This document shows, piece after piece, positions 35,647 through 48,339 of a stretch of 64,000 bases of DNA. Source of the stretch: Ziziphus jujuba. Taxonomy: Eukaryota; Streptophyta; Magnoliopsida; Rosales; Rhamnaceae. Where the stretch lies: NCBI RefSeq assembly GCF_031755915.1, contig NC_083382.1, forward strand, positions 14,707,501 through 14,771,500, in the 5' to 3' direction. Positions within the stretch are counted from its first letter, which is position 1, and every line of letters starts with the position of its first letter. A model generated the notes under the pieces. It was not told the origin of the DNA, made no database searches, and saw only the letters and a program-made list of their open reading frames with translations. Position numbers and translations under genes: made by a program.

Positions 35647-37900
35647 CTAATGTTCTTCCCCACTATCATCCACCGACACTTCATCATCATCTTTAAATTC
35701 ATGTTCATCATCAGAATTATATGTGGTATACTTCACATCATTCAAATTGTGAGCATTTGCATGAATTAATATCTCTTCCATGTCAACCCAATTCGATGGT
35801 TCAATATTGGACTCAACATCATCATCATTTTCAATCTCATTGCACTCATCTTGTTGAAATGCCTCATTGTGTAGATCACTGAAAAATTTTGTAACCTGTA
35901 CATCGTATAAGTTGCATGGTTGCATCCTCTTAACCATGCACCAATTTTTTTCCCATTTTTAGATTAGTTAGGTAGATCACTTCCTCCACTTAATATTTAA
36001 AAAGTAAAACTACATTTTATCCTCCATAACTTAACTCAATTATGTCAGTTAAGACCTTAAAAAAATTGATCTATACTCCATTGTGTTCTCCTTTAATTAT
36101 AATGACATTATTTTGGTTTTTTTTTTTTTTTATGCATATAACATTTTGAAATGCAAAATCTATGTCCATTGATGATGCAACTAGTGTGATGGACTATTCA
36201 TTTATTGGGTCCTCGAGCGAGGCTTTTAAGTGCTAAATAGTCAACACTTGAGCCATTTTTTCTAAGTGCACAATCTACACATACAGAACATGTAGTTTCA
36301 ATATTGAATGTGCAGCATCGATAAATTATGTAGAAACTTCAAACATCCATGTAGAAATGGACTTACATGTTGTAGGAACCACTTAGGAAATTTAAAAGTT
36401 GCCTTGCATCAATGTCTCTGACTTTTTCTAAAAAGTTGCTCTTTATGCTCACTGCACTAAAACCAGCAGCTTAAACTAAACAAAGTCAACTAACCAAAAT
36501 AAAGATTAACACCTAGTAAGTTCCTAGTTTTACTTACTTGCTCTATGGTATGACCTCAACACAATTATTCAATACATACCATCTAATCTTTGCCTACTCA
36601 ATCTCATCAAATATGGGTGCTCCTACACACCTTATGTGACAAGGTAGATATTAAGCTTGATATTTCACCATCACCATCATAATTTCTATCTAGTCTACTA
36701 AATATAGTCTCGACATCATCTAGGTACAATGAGAAAAATGTCAAACATTCACTTTAAGCTTTTGCAAGTACCTTGTTGAAAAAAATGTGCTCCTCAACAA
36801 TTGAGCCTTCAGGATGAGGCTTGTTGCTGATATACCCTTTAAGCTTATGCAAGTACCTTTAACATGGCATCACATGAACAATTAAGGTAATGTAATCAAC
36901 TAAATGAAATATATTGAGAATAATTGAAGCAGTAGCCACACCTTTCGAATGGATGCATCTAATGAAATTGTTAAGGCTTTGTAATCATGACTTATATAGC
37001 AAGATGGATTAGTAGGTGCACCATAACATCAAAAAATAAATGGAGGGAAAATTTTTCAAGACTACACAATGTTAAAGCAATGTCCTGATTAAGTTGCCCT
37101 AATACATCCATTTTCAACGTCTTGGATGTTAACTTTCTAATGAACATACACAATTGAATTATTGCTCTACCAACATATTTATGTAAGTATGCACGTAAAG
37201 CTATAAAGACCAAACACTGCCCAAGGATATGATAATCGTGGCTTTTCAAACTGAAAATTTTGCTGTCTTTCAAGTTCACGCACCTAGAAATATAAGATGC
37301 ATATCCATCAAGAAGCTTCACATTGCTTAAAAACTCACATAAATTGATTTTCTCATAATGATTGAGCATGCAACATACAGCGGATAAAAAAAAAATTGCA
37401 CCCTCTCTGCATACCAAATGCAGCTTGGCCTAATATGCATATGCTTCAAATTTAATTGAGAATTATAAGTATCCTTTATTTGCCCTTCAATATTCATCAT
37501 AGTTCCCAATAAACTATCACACACATTCTTTTCTATATGCATGACATCTAGGTAATGTTGAATCTTGAGACATTGCTAATATGGCAATTCAAAAAATATG
37601 CTTTTTTTTGTCCAATTATGTGATTTATATGCCCTCTGTCTTTTTTGCTGCCTACTATCTTCCTTACCAAACATTAGTTGTGTAAAATCATTTAGCAATT
37701 CAAGCACATCACATCTAGATAGCACCTTCGGAGGTAATCTATGATGGCCACCATATTGTCGTTATCCATAAATAGTTCATTGCTCCCATCCAATGTTGTA
37801 TCCTCAACCACATTGGTCATGGACATCTCTCAATGGTATATCCATGGGTCATATGACCTTACAATACCATGGATGATCAAATGGTCACATACATGATTCA
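35647..37900 (-). pseudogene. TNP2-like CACTA transposase remnant
   Basis: The minus strand at 37542-37327 encodes HIEKNVCDSLLGTMMNIEG. An overlapping second frame at 37417-36992 encodes LDGYASYISRCVNLKDSKIF, LKSHDYHILGQC and FDVMVHLLIHLA. These are signature blocks of the TNP2 transposase family (transposase_21 and the following DUF4218). The frame change between them at about 37400-37330 is a frameshift. An acidic tail at 35937-35647 (NDDDVESN, DDEHEFKDDDE) suits the C-terminal end of such proteins. Weak, stop-interrupted similarity continues to about 37900. The N-terminal part and the catalytic region cannot be traced intact, so it is non-functional. Confidence 0.8.
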
Positions 37901-37999
37901 GTAAAAGCAAAAAAAATTGTTGAACTTATAATAGGGACATTTAATTTTAGTCCCAATGCCAACATGATATCTTGCAAAATCCAAAAAATGCTTGACTCC

Positions 38000-40900
38000 A
38001 TTAATATATTAAGGAAGTGTTTTGTTTTGGAGGTGCATCCAACTTTTATTCATATCTTTATTCTTAATAATAACATAATAATTAGTAAGATATATGGGTA
38101 GGAAACAACTAACTAGAATAAAGCTTAAGCATATACAATATATGCTTCATAAAGGCCATACTACTATATTAAGAACATGAGAAGTTATGCATTGGAAGTT
38201 AAAAGAGTAAAGAAAATTGATAACAAAGCAACAACAGTGTAGTTAACTATAGCGGAAATAGGTAAGCAGGTACTATTATTTAGTAAACTATAGCCATCTA
38301 AGAATGTATGCTACAAATTAGTTTGTACTCATAGTTCACTAGACAAATGTATAGCTTAAAACTAGTCAACTACTGTATTTAGTAATGGACAACGATAGAT
38401 GAACACCAAAGAATTGAGATACAATGTGTAAGTTATGTCCAAAATTCATTTTTTTCAACAAATATAAAAATCATACTATATGGATATATTCAACCAAAAT
38501 ATATATGCAACCACATAAAAATTTACGCAACAAATGCAAATCATAATATTGCAAAAACCCCAAATAGTTTTTTTTTTGGGGAACATATATGTATATATCC
38601 AAAGCTATACCAGTAGTATAGTAAATATGGAACAAGGATAGACAATCCACCAAATAAGTAAAAGAATTGGCACATGTGCAAAAGTTAAATACTAGGAAAA
38701 AAAAATATTCATGAAAAAATATTAAAGTGAGATGATTAACTTATTACCTGCTGAAAACACGTTTGATATGCCAAGCACTTGTATGTAAAACACAACAATA
38801 AACTACAAATAAAAAATTGGAAATTGGTTGATGGCAACATATAGATAAAAGTGGAAAACACAATTTAAAAATTCATATTTTACCTTGAACTCACATAATG
38901 CTAGAATATTCTAGTAACTTAATTTTCTATACTTTTCTCCCATTACCTAGATGCCTCTAGGATATGCTCACCACTACTGTATCAAATAGGAGATACTTTG
39001 GTGCATGTGTGAAGCAAGTGAAGGTGAAGCTGTTGGCTTTCATGATAATGAAGTCGGTGATTCCTTTCTTTATAAGAAACTCATTGTTATGTAACTGTTT
39101 ACAAGATGCAGAGCAATAGGATGTTGAGGAACCAAAAAAAACAACAATTCCATGCAACTTTAATAGAGGTATGAATTTCTTTATCTAAATTAATAGATAT
39201 TTACATATATGAATCTATATATATATATATACACATATATTTGAGTTAATAAATCAGTAGCAACATGCAACTAGGCACTTGAAAGCATTTGACTCTTTTC
39301 TTTGTAAAAAGTGGTGTGCTTTTCAATCTTTATTCTATATTTTTTATCTTGTTTTCTTTGATATCCTTATGCATTTTGCTATGTAAAGAATGCCTTAGAA
39401 AAAACTTACCCTTAATGGAAAACCAAATATGTTGATGTAGAAGTCATGCAACAAGCCTCTAGATTTGTTATAAGGATGGGCACAACAAATGCAGTCATCA
39501 CCAGTCTCAGCTTATTCATTATGTGGCTTGCTATATTATATCATTTGAACAAACATGTGATAAAAATGCACATCATCAACATTCTACAAAATAATATATA
39601 TGATCTAAGTTTGAACTGATCAAATCTTAAATTGTAAAAATGGGCTCAGTTGCACTTAAACTGTGACTTTTAACTTGAATGCTTTCATATAAGCCAAAAC
39701 CAGGTAATAACTAGCTTTTACTTTTGTGTGGGAGACATAACTATCATGGAAATAGAAATTCCAGTACAAGGTTAAGATGGTTAAGCTTCATTGAGTTAGT
39801 TGTTTATCTACAATAATAAGGAAGGTAGGACACATAATTACATTAAATCACCATATTAGCTGATGAAAATGCTATAGATTACCAAGTAGACCAACAATGG
39901 TAGAATAAACGGATTGGGTAGCTCAAATGCAACTGTTTCTAACTTGTACAAGCAACATGCATAAACATATGCATTACCATATCACTATTAAGGACATAAG
40001 TTGTAAAAAACATAGCTACGACGCTTTGTATGTGGTCTGTTTACATATAAGCCAAACCACTAGCATGTTGTAGAGAAAACATAACATGTTAGTTACAACA
40101 TGGTTGCTCCGTCATCGTTCAGTTGTTACATATATAACTGGTAGCCAAATGACAGTCTTAAATAGATACTTCATAGATCATAATCCAACATGTACATTTT
40201 GAACTGTAGAAACATAAGAAAAAGAGACAAACATATTCGCTGATGAATCTATAGACTTGGAAAGCTGTAATATTTCATCCTCACTTAGAAATTACCATAG
40301 GTGTAAGAGGGAAACATAAATTAGGATAAAGAGATACAAAATTTGCTCTCATCGGCACTTCCACAGGAGACAAAGATTATAGCTTGACAGGAAAAAAAAA
40401 AAAAAGAAAAAGAAAACTTACTAAAGGAGCAAGGCAACTAGTGTTTCCAAATAATGGCACATAAAACGTACAAATGTAGATAAAGTATTTTTGAAATCTA
40501 TATGAGAAAAAAGAAAATGCACAGATGGAAAAGGACATGCATAGGGATGTGAATCTAATAGAGTCCAACAGGGTTCATCTAATAAATAACCTCAAAGCTT
40601 TTTAAAAAAGCAAGCATCACTTAACACAATGAAGCAAACATGATAATATTGTATATGTACATCATGGAGACAATCAATAATAACAAATGATTTTGGAACT
40701 CTAGTAAATGTCGATGAAAAAGGTAATTTTTTTAGAACATAAAATGCAAGTACCATCTTTAGCAAGTTTGACAAGTTGACTTTGTGAAGTGAAAAATGTT
40801 CTATGAATATAAAATAAACTAGTTATGTCTATGATCAGGTTGGAAGTCCACAATTAATCTATTTCTAATTCTAGTTTTCTAAATAGTAAGGAAAACAAAA

Positions 40901-41110
40901 ATATGATTCAGGGCATACACAAAGTAGAAAGCAAGGTGGAGAATGAATGAAAAGGCAAGACAAAAAGAAAATCTGAATTATACATTTCGAAAATTCTTTG
41001 GTTCACACAATGTTCCACAATTGTTATACACTAAAGCTGTCTTGAAAGCTTATATACAGCATAATAAACAAGCAAAAATAATAACAAAAATTATGAAAAA
41101 AATAAATTAT
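38000..41110. other. Unassigned AT-rich interval between the CACTA and copia elements
   Basis: No domain-bearing reading frame and no terminal repeat were recognised. It may be the 5' part of the CACTA element, older intergenic DNA, or both. An A run lies at about 40391-40404. Confidence 0.5.
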
Positions 41111-41624
41111 TGGATTTATGCTCTTGGAGCAAGCTAATCCATTGATCTAGAACCTTGATTAATAATAAGCTATAGGATCCCCAAACCAGCTCATTAAATG
41201 ATAGAGCCCATTTAATTGGTTATTAAGATACAAGAAGGAGGCCATTAATAAGATCCAAGGTGGTATGAAACTGTAGGAGGATTAGGGTTAGCAGTCTATA
41301 AATACACTACTTACTAGCCTTCAGTCATATAACATTTTATGTATTATTTTCTAGAGATTAAGAATCTTAATAGAAAATCAAACACCTTAAGAGAAAAATA
41401 GAAATTATGAGGTTTCAGAGGGTTTTTTAAATTAACATTCTGTTTCTTTTGTGATTAGGTGCACCCACACGCAGATCTATCATATAAAGAATAGTTTGAA
41501 AGGTCCTGTGGATTCAAAAAGAAATTTTTTGCACTATTGCAGTTAGTAATTAATGATGAAACTATATCTATCACATATTATATTCAAGTGTGCAATTTTT
41601 GGCTTCCACCGTATTATTCCAACA
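41111..41624 (+). mobile_element. Copia LTR, plus orientation (left)
   Basis: The sequence runs from TGGATTTATGCTC to TATTCCAACA (TG..CA) and is followed one base later by a methionine-tRNA-type primer site (TTAGTATCAGAGC, 41626-41638). A TATA-like element (TCTATAAATACAC) lies at about 41298. It is homologous, in inverse orientation, to 51682-51493 joined to 46012-45735. The leader after it (41640-41985) also matches the inverse of 45720-45400. Confidence 0.75.
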
Positions 41625-41625
41625 A

Positions 41626-41638
41626 TTAGTATCAGAGC
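41626..41638 (+). other. Primer binding site of the plus-oriented copia end
   Basis: TTAGTATCAGAGC is close to the TGGTATCAGAGC complement of plant initiator-methionine tRNA used by many copia elements. It directly follows the LTR end. Confidence 0.7.
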
Positions 41639-41987
41639 ACCGATTGAATCGGTGTTTGATAAATTGAATCTATAATTTTAGTTTCATGTATATAAGATGT
41701 TTATTAGATATATGGTACCTAAGGTTCGAATATTCATGTTATTTATAATTTCGGTATTATGAATGGATAATTAGTTTTTTATTTTAATCCATGATAGATT
41801 TTTGCTTGTATTTTTTTTCTATTGGATGTAACAAGGAGGCTAATCATAAGATAAGGTTTCCTCCTTGATTTATTTATTTTTCTAGCAATTTTTTATTTAT
41901 TTGTAATAAAATCAATTTTGGGGAAAAATATATGTAAAATGCCCAAAAGAAAATGTGCAATCGTCACTGTTCATATCCCTAGAATAA

Positions 41988-43900
41988 TTAAGGTAATGAT
42001 AAATAACTAAGCATCGACCTCACCATAACTAAAAGGGTTCTATTTCTCTTTTCAAAGACTCCATTTTACTTGAGCATTCCAAAAGATGATAATTAAGAAA
42101 TTATCCCCTCTTCAGCCAAGTTAGACTCGAACTCTCTAGACTAGTATTCACTGCCTCGATCAAATCGGAGGTGCTTGATATAGACACTCAACTGCTTTTC
42201 TACTTCAGCTTTATACTCTTGAAATTTACCAAAAACTTTAAACTTATGGTGTATTAGGTACACATAACCATATCTTGAGTAGTCATTAGTAAATGTGATG
42301 AAATACTCATACCCGCCTCTGGCTTAAAAGCTCTTTGGTCCACATATATCAATGTGTACCAATTCCAATTGTATGGTGGTACAATTTACTTTGGCCTTGA
42401 AGGGTCTCTTTGTCATTTTACCTTCCAAACATGATTCACATATTGGTATAGGTTCAAAGATCAAGGAATTTAAAATTTCACTTTTAATCAAACCATAAAT
42501 TCTGCTAGAATTAATATACTCAATCGCAAGTGATATAGAAAAGTTTCATTTGTAATTGGAATTTTATTATATAAGGCAAGTTGCTCATTATCTGTATTTT
42601 CAATGGCATTAATATTATAAGATAAAGGAGTTGAAAAATATAAGCCATTCATCAATAATTTGGAACAAATAAAAATAATATTACTATTTATTGAAACTGG
42701 GGGATTAAACTGCACAGTTAAACCATGTTCAACTAAACAACTAACAAAAATCAAATTCCTCTTTAAATCCGGAGCAAACAAACAGTGTGATAAACATAAA
42801 TTTTTATTATGAAAACATAACTTTACCAGTCCTATAGCCATTACGGAGACATATTCCCATTTCTCAACTTCAAGATTCTTTGTCCTTTACCGAGTGAGCT
42901 GCTTTGTTTGAACCACTGCAAAAAGTAACGAACATGGTTAGTGGATCCTGAATCAACAATCCATTTATCATTGTAATTCTTCATTAAATAAACCTCAACA
43001 ACATTTAGACTACCATACCTAATTTAGGACAATCCTTCTTGCAATGACCTTTCTATCTGCACTTAAAACACTTGCCTTTCGGCTTCTTCATCACAGCTGG
43101 TTTGATTAGCTGGACCTGTTCCCTTATGCTTCTTATTCTTCTTTCCACCATCAGGTTTCCCTTTAGGTTTTGAGGAACTTTCAGCATGATCAGCACTTCC
43201 CTGCAACTGGTTTGATAATTAGAGCTGTTCACTTTTTCTTCTTATTCTTCTTTCCACCCATAGGTTTCCCTTTAGGTTTTGAAGAACTTTTAGCATAATA
43301 AGCATTTTCCTACTTCACAAAAGACCTTTCAGTAGTCTCAAGCTTGTGAATCAGTTCAACAGGAGTAAGCTTCAGTTTATTCATATTACAGTTCATTTTG
43401 AATTGACTGAAGTTATCCAGTAGATATTCCAAGATCATGTTAATCTTCATCTCTTGTTCCAGCTTAGCCCCCATCACTTGCACAGTACTGATATGCCCTA
43501 TCATCTTTAGATAATGGTCTCACACACTTTCTCCAATCATACGAGTGTTCATTCAGTGCCCCTATGGCTGTTTGTCTAGCAGTATTGCTACTTTTAGTAA
43601 AAAAATCCCATCTAAAGTTTGAACTATTTCTTATACACATTCCAGATCATCAATTTGCTTTTGCAGATGTTCTACAACACTGGCAATAATATAACAGTGA
43701 GCTATCGTATTCGTCCATTGTCAATCTACAAATTGCTTCTTAGTTTCCTCTGAAGCATTAGCAGTGGGCTCTTGGGGTTTTGGAGTTGTGGCAATAAAAT
43801 TTTATTCTCTCAAAATCAAGAAAATGTTTGGTTTTCCATAGGTCGTAGTTATTTCCATCCAAGCTTTTGACTCAAAATTGTAGATAGAGGATTAAAGGAT
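41988..43900 (-). pseudogene. Copia gag - integrase remnant (reverse transcriptase lost)
   Basis: On the minus strand, in order: a gag C-terminal part with a Lys-rich segment (about 43310-43050, internally duplicated) and zinc-knuckle remnants near 43060. Then comes a gag-pre-integrase segment at 42841-42488 with LCLSHCLFAPDLKRNLIFVS. The integrase core follows, with ELVHIDICGP and FTNDYSRYGYVYL near 42390-42280, DRGSEY near 42150 and NRTLL...MVRSMLSY near 42020. Several in-frame stops interrupt it. Homology ends at about 41988, exactly where plus-oriented leader sequence begins. The reverse transcriptase and RNase H portion is therefore missing. Non-functional. Confidence 0.8.
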
Positions 43901-44069
43901 GCCATTTTCTAAAAGTTAAATGCATGTATATTAATACATAATCAACACAACAAACATATAAATATGTAGATCCTTTAAACTACTTATTGTTAATGTTTAT
44001 TGTAACAATAATTTAGTTTCCATTACAAATACTTATGTTGGGCAAGACAGTTATGATAAACTAAATTTT

Positions 44070-44390
44070 GGACATGATATGCAAAGTGTCCTACCACGTC
44101 AACTCCCAGAAAAGATGAGGTGAATCAAAGACTCCTTAAAACCCTACCTTCTTAGATATAGCCTTATTAAATAACATAAACACATACCAATCAAAATTGA
44201 TTTAAAAAATTGAAAAAAAAAACACTTTTTGGATCTGATATGTATAATGTCCTATCTAGTCAGCTCCCAGAAAATGTAAGGCAGATCAAAGACTCTTTAA
44301 AAACCTACCTCCTTAAACAGAGCCTTCGTAGAAAACACAAACACACATCATTCAAAATTAATTTTTAGAAATCAACAATTATTTCAATAA
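44070..44390. repeat. Imperfect tandem duplication of about 155 bp
   Basis: Two copies start at about 44074 (GGACATGATATGCAAAGTGTCC) and 44231 (GGATCTGATATGTATAATGTCC). Each continues through CAACTCCCAGAAAA/CAGCTCCCAGAAAA, CAAAGACTC and CCTACCT to a GAAAACACAAACACA-like end. They lie between the copia gag remnant and its leader. Confidence 0.85.
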
Positions 44391-44399
44391 TCTTTGGGC

Positions 44400-45734
44400 T
44401 TTTAATAACACTAACAGAGCCTCGTTGCGAGGATTATTGATGTTACTAAAATTGAATGTAATAACCATTAATTTAATTTCAAAATTATCATTAATATTTA
44501 AGCATTGTGGACATTGGGCCATACAACCTTATTAAAATTTTGAATTATTTTAGATCTAATCCAATAAAATCCAGTCATGCTTATCTATTGGGACATCACG
44601 TAATCATTTTATTATTGATTCTTAATGGAGTCCACATGCTTCAAATTAATTGAATTAATTTTAACCTTCACCCATTCAATATTTTACATCAATTAATTAG
44701 GGTCTTCCATAATAATATTATCTAGATAAAACAAATATTATTGTGCACATGTATATATCAAATGATGCAATTATATGGCACCACCTATTCTAAATGGCAT
44801 GTCAAGCACATTTCATATGTTATATCCATATAATTTCAACAATTATAAACATAGAATAATCAATAGACCGTAATCCATGGTTTGCTAGAAAACAAAATTA
44901 AAAGCCCAATAGGGCCAAGAAGCCCAACTTGATATATGGCCCGTACTTCTTCTTTTCTTCAGGTCTTGTAAGTCTATGGGGTATGGGTAAAGTTAGAATT
45001 GGCTTCTAGGGTTTTTGACCCAAAAAAATATAAAACCCTAACATGTCCCCTATTGAACCTGAGTACCAAAACTGTTGCCGGCCATCACACAAAACTCGGA
45101 TCATCATGAAATTTTACAGAGAAGTAAACCACCATAGATAACTAAAAATGGTCCAATTTCGATGCCGCACGTGCCGCAAAGTGTCTTCTGAAGTCAGACG
45201 CATGAAGCCCACTGGCTGCCATTTTGGGTGGCGCTTATGGGCGCATATGGTGCTCTACAGCGGTGGTCCTCCTCCCACCGATTCGTCTTCGTGTCCTGCA
45301 TCTGCTCCTAGTGTTGGTTTGTCAAAACACAGCTTCAATAAGCACAAAAAACAATGAACAACAACATATATACATTTTTTCTCGAGTACTTTTACATATT
45401 TTTCCAATAAATCAGAATTTACATATAAAATTTCAAATAAAAATTGCAGGAAAAATAAATAAATAATTCAATCAAGGAGGAAACCTAATCTTATGATTAG
45501 CCTTGTTGGTACATCCCAAAAAAAAAAAAAAAATACAAGCAAAAATCTACCATGGATTAAGGTAAAAAAAAATAAATCATTTATTCATAATACAAAAATT
45601 ATAAATAACATGAATAATAGAATCCTATGTGCCATATATCTAATATACATTACATATATATGAAAAAAAAAATAGTAAAAAAAAAATGGAATTGATTTAT
45701 CACACATCGATTCAATTAGAGCTTTGATATCAAT
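44400..45734 (-). other. Copia leader and adjoining unassigned sequence
   Basis: From 45734 leftward to about 45400, the minus strand reads as a copia primer site (TGATATCAAAGC, 45732-45721) and leader, homologous in inverse orientation to 41626-41985. The rest (44400-45400) lies between leader and gag. It is partly GC-richer (45050-45330) and I cannot assign it. The plus-strand frame at 45148-45357 shows no family features. It may be a long leader or a separate insertion. Confidence 0.5.
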
Positions 45735-46012
45735 TTTTGGTATTATGCGTACAGCGGAAGCCTGATTAAGATTGAATAAAGTATGTGATAAACTGGTGTC
45801 ATTATCTATTAAATTTTACTAACCTTATATGTAGGATCTTCCAAACTATTGCAGTTACAACATATCTATGTGTCAACACACCTAATTACTAGAAACAAAA
45901 AGGCTCAAAGGTTTTATTTTTTTTGTTTTGGTTTACCACTGATATTTTCAGTATCTAGAAACCAAAACTATAGAAACTGTATATGTAGGCTCTTTACAAA
46001 GAAGTCTATTTG
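45735..46012 (-). mobile_element. Copia LTR, minus orientation, 3' part (interrupted by gypsy)
   Basis: This is the end of a minus-oriented copia LTR (…CGCATAATACCAAAA before the primer site), homologous to the second half of the LTR at 41111-41624. The LTR is interrupted at 46012/51493 by the gypsy element and continues at 51493-51682. Together the two parts give about 463 bp. Confidence 0.75.
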
Positions 46013-46925
46013 TGATACGAACCTAGAGCAACCTGCCTCTAAACCCGTAATAAAGATTGAATTAGACCGTCTAATTACAAGTTATCAATGGAAGGCCTCG
46101 ACCCATTACCTATATGTGAGGTAAGAACCTTGGTATGGTGAAGACACCACAATAGGGTGCGGAATAACCTATTGATAAGTCAAATTTGAACTCCACAAAC
46201 AAAGCTTGAAAAGTTTTGATATAGTTTTTAGAGAACTAAGAGAGTCACTCTCACTTTGAATCAAAATTGTAATCTGAATTTTATTCATGACTTGTGTGCC
46301 TTTAAATAGGCAAAAAAAAAAATTATAAAGTTTTCCTAAATTTGCTAAAAATAATTATGGACGAAAATTAGGTTTAGGAAACCTAATGTGGTTAGGCTTA
46401 GGAAACCTAATGTGGTTAGGTTTAGGAAACCTAATTTGGTTAGGTTTAGAAAACCTAATTTATCTCCTAGCTTCCTAATAAGAATAGGAAAGTAATTTAA
46501 AAACCTAATAAAACTAAATTCAGAAAATAAAATAGGCAACATGCCAAAATCCAATCAAGACATAAAATAAAAACTAATATTTCTTAATTATAAAATTCAG
46601 CCAATGCCATGTAGGCGCATATCATCCTCCATGTGGCAAAAGTGCCACGTCACCATCCATGTCATCAAATCATGCCACATCACCATATTGTTCGATTCCA
46701 TGCGTTAGGCTTTCTTTCATGTTGGCATCCTCTGTTCCAATCATATGGACCAATTTTGGTTCATCTTCAGTAATGAACTTGCTTCCTTGGGATGTGAACA
46801 CCTCTTGGATCAAACCAATTAATGTTTCTTTAAACCTCTTTGCTCTTGCCCTGGTTATTGGTCCCGTAGAGATTTGAAGTGGCTCTGAACTCCATCTTGG
46901 AGTGTTCCTGGTCATGTCCTCATCA
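46013..46925 (-). repeat. Gypsy 3' LTR (left on plus strand), 913 bp
   Basis: It is paired with 50560-51492 with modest divergence. Both contain four head-to-tail 24-bp units at 46370-46461 (50919-51010 in the other LTR). Each unit carries AGGTTTAGGAAACCT, which can fold on itself. On the minus strand the LTR begins TGATGAGGACATGACC. Confidence 0.92.
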
Positions 46926-47160
46926 TTCCCCTCCTCTTAAAAAAGATTTTTCCTCAAATCATCACCGGCACAAAAAGGAGATAAATCAGCGACATTAAAA
47001 GTAGCACTTACATTATACTAACCTGGACGATCTTATTTGTAAGCGTTGTCATTAATCCACTCCAGAACTTGAAAAGGTCCATCCCCACGTGACATAAACT
47101 TTGAATTTTGTAGCTCCGGAAACCTCTCCTTTCTTAAGTGCAACCAAACGCAATCTCCTG
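46926..47160 (-). pseudogene. Gypsy integrase C-terminal remnant and polypurine tract
   Basis: The minus strand encodes HLRKERFPEL, GDGPFQVLEWINDNAYK, a stop, then YNVSATFNVADLSPF and a charged tail, interrupted by three in-frame stops. These motifs are typical of the C-terminal end of gypsy integrases. The tract AAGAGGAGGGGA at 46937-46926 is the polypurine tract, ending at the LTR. Confidence 0.85.
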
Positions 47161-48060
47161 GGTCACACTATCACAACAAGTCCCAGACATACAAGCTCAT
47201 TTCGACAAAAATCGCACTTTCTAATATTTGCAAATAATCTTTCTTTCCTAAGCACATTTAAAACTAATCGAAGATGCCCTACATGCTCTTCTAAACTCCT
47301 AGTATTTACAAGGATATTATCAAAGTACACAACCACAAACTTTCCAATGTAAGCACGTAAAACATGATTCATAAGTCTCATCAAAGTACTAGTGGCATTA
47401 GTTAACCCAAATGGCATAACCAACCACTCATACAAACCATGCTTTGTTTTAAATGCTGTTTTCAATTCATCACATTCCTTCATGCGAATTTGATGATAAC
47501 CATTCTTAAGATGAATTTTTGAAAACATGCATGCACCATACAATTCATCAGGCATATCATCTAACCTAGGAATAGGATGACGATATTTGACAGTTATATT
47601 GTTAATAGCCCTACAATCTACACACATTCTCCATGTTCTCTCTTTCTTAAGGACTAATAACACAAGTACAGCACATGGACTCATGCTTTCTTTAACATAT
47701 CCCTTCTCAAGCAATTCACTTATCTGCCTTTGAAGTTCCTTTGTCTCATCAGGATTACTCCTATAAGTCGGTTCGGTTTGGAATTGTTGATCTTGAAACA
47801 AAATCAATTTGATGTTTGATCCCTCTAATCGGTGGTAACCCACTTGGAATCTTCTTGGAAAAGACATCATCGAACTCCTGCAAAAGAGAAACAATAGAAC
47901 TAGGCAAAACAGATTCATCAGGGTTAGTTAAATGACTCATATGTGCTTCTTTGTACATCATTACAATCATATGCTTTTTACAACAAAAAAAGCTTTTTCA
48001 TCTTACTCTGTTTTGCATAAAAACTCTCTTTTTTCTTTCCACTCTTTTTCTTTTATTTTT
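47161..48060 (-). pseudogene. Gypsy reverse transcriptase, truncated
   Basis: The open stretch 47918-47163 on the minus strand contains ELLEKGYVKESMSPCAV, WRMCVDCRAINNITVKYRHP, GYHQIRMKECDELKTAF, MPFGLTNA and VVVYFDNILVNTRS. These are successive reverse transcriptase blocks. The YxDD catalytic motif reads YFDN, so the second essential aspartate is lost. The frame ends at CLGLVV, just before the thumb and RNase H, and the sequence passes directly into the integrase C-terminus near 47160. This indicates a large internal deletion. It is in the same reading frame as gag upstream. Confidence 0.9.
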
Positions 48061-48339
48061 CACTCACACTCTCATCCTCACCACTCTTTTTCTTCTCTTG
48101 GTGTTTGGATACAGTTTGATTTTATTATTGTTTAGCTTCTCTCCTTCTTTGTAAAGCCAATTGATCATCAAAAACCTGTTTAGGAGTCATCGGCATAAGC
48201 ACCACTCGTTTACCCTTGAAGTTGAAGACAATCTTATTAGTACGACCATGATGATTAGTATCTCTATCAAATTGCTACGGACATCCCAAAAGTAAATGAC
48301 CAGCTTGCATTGGTACCACATTACAAATAACCCCATCTT

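Larger units (their letters stand above)
28601..38000 (-). mobile_element. Large CACTA (En/Spm-like) element, decayed; right end not found
   Basis: The left terminus is CACTATAAAAAATTTAGGCA at 28601, directly after block D3, and closely resembles the inverted right terminus of the neighbouring element at 28314. The first 730 bp are dense in GTGACAAA/TTTGTCAC subterminal motifs. Inside are minus-strand remnants of a TNP1-like gene (30590-32370) and a TNP2-like transposase (35647-37900), in the order expected if the element's 5' end is to the right. No matching right terminus with subterminal motifs was found before the copia element at 41111. The stated end is only where transposase homology fades. 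Confidence 0.7.

Noticed and set aside
45148..45357. 69-codon plus-strand frame in GC-richer DNA near the copia leader
   Set aside because: The frame starts CRTCRK, which suggests a metal-binding pair, but no further motif or splice context supports a gene. It lies within retroelement sequence.
46370..46461. Possible telomere-like GGTTTAGG repeats
   Set aside because: The plant telomere repeat is TTTAGGG with a 7-bp period. Here the period is 24 bp and the units are part of the gypsy LTR.
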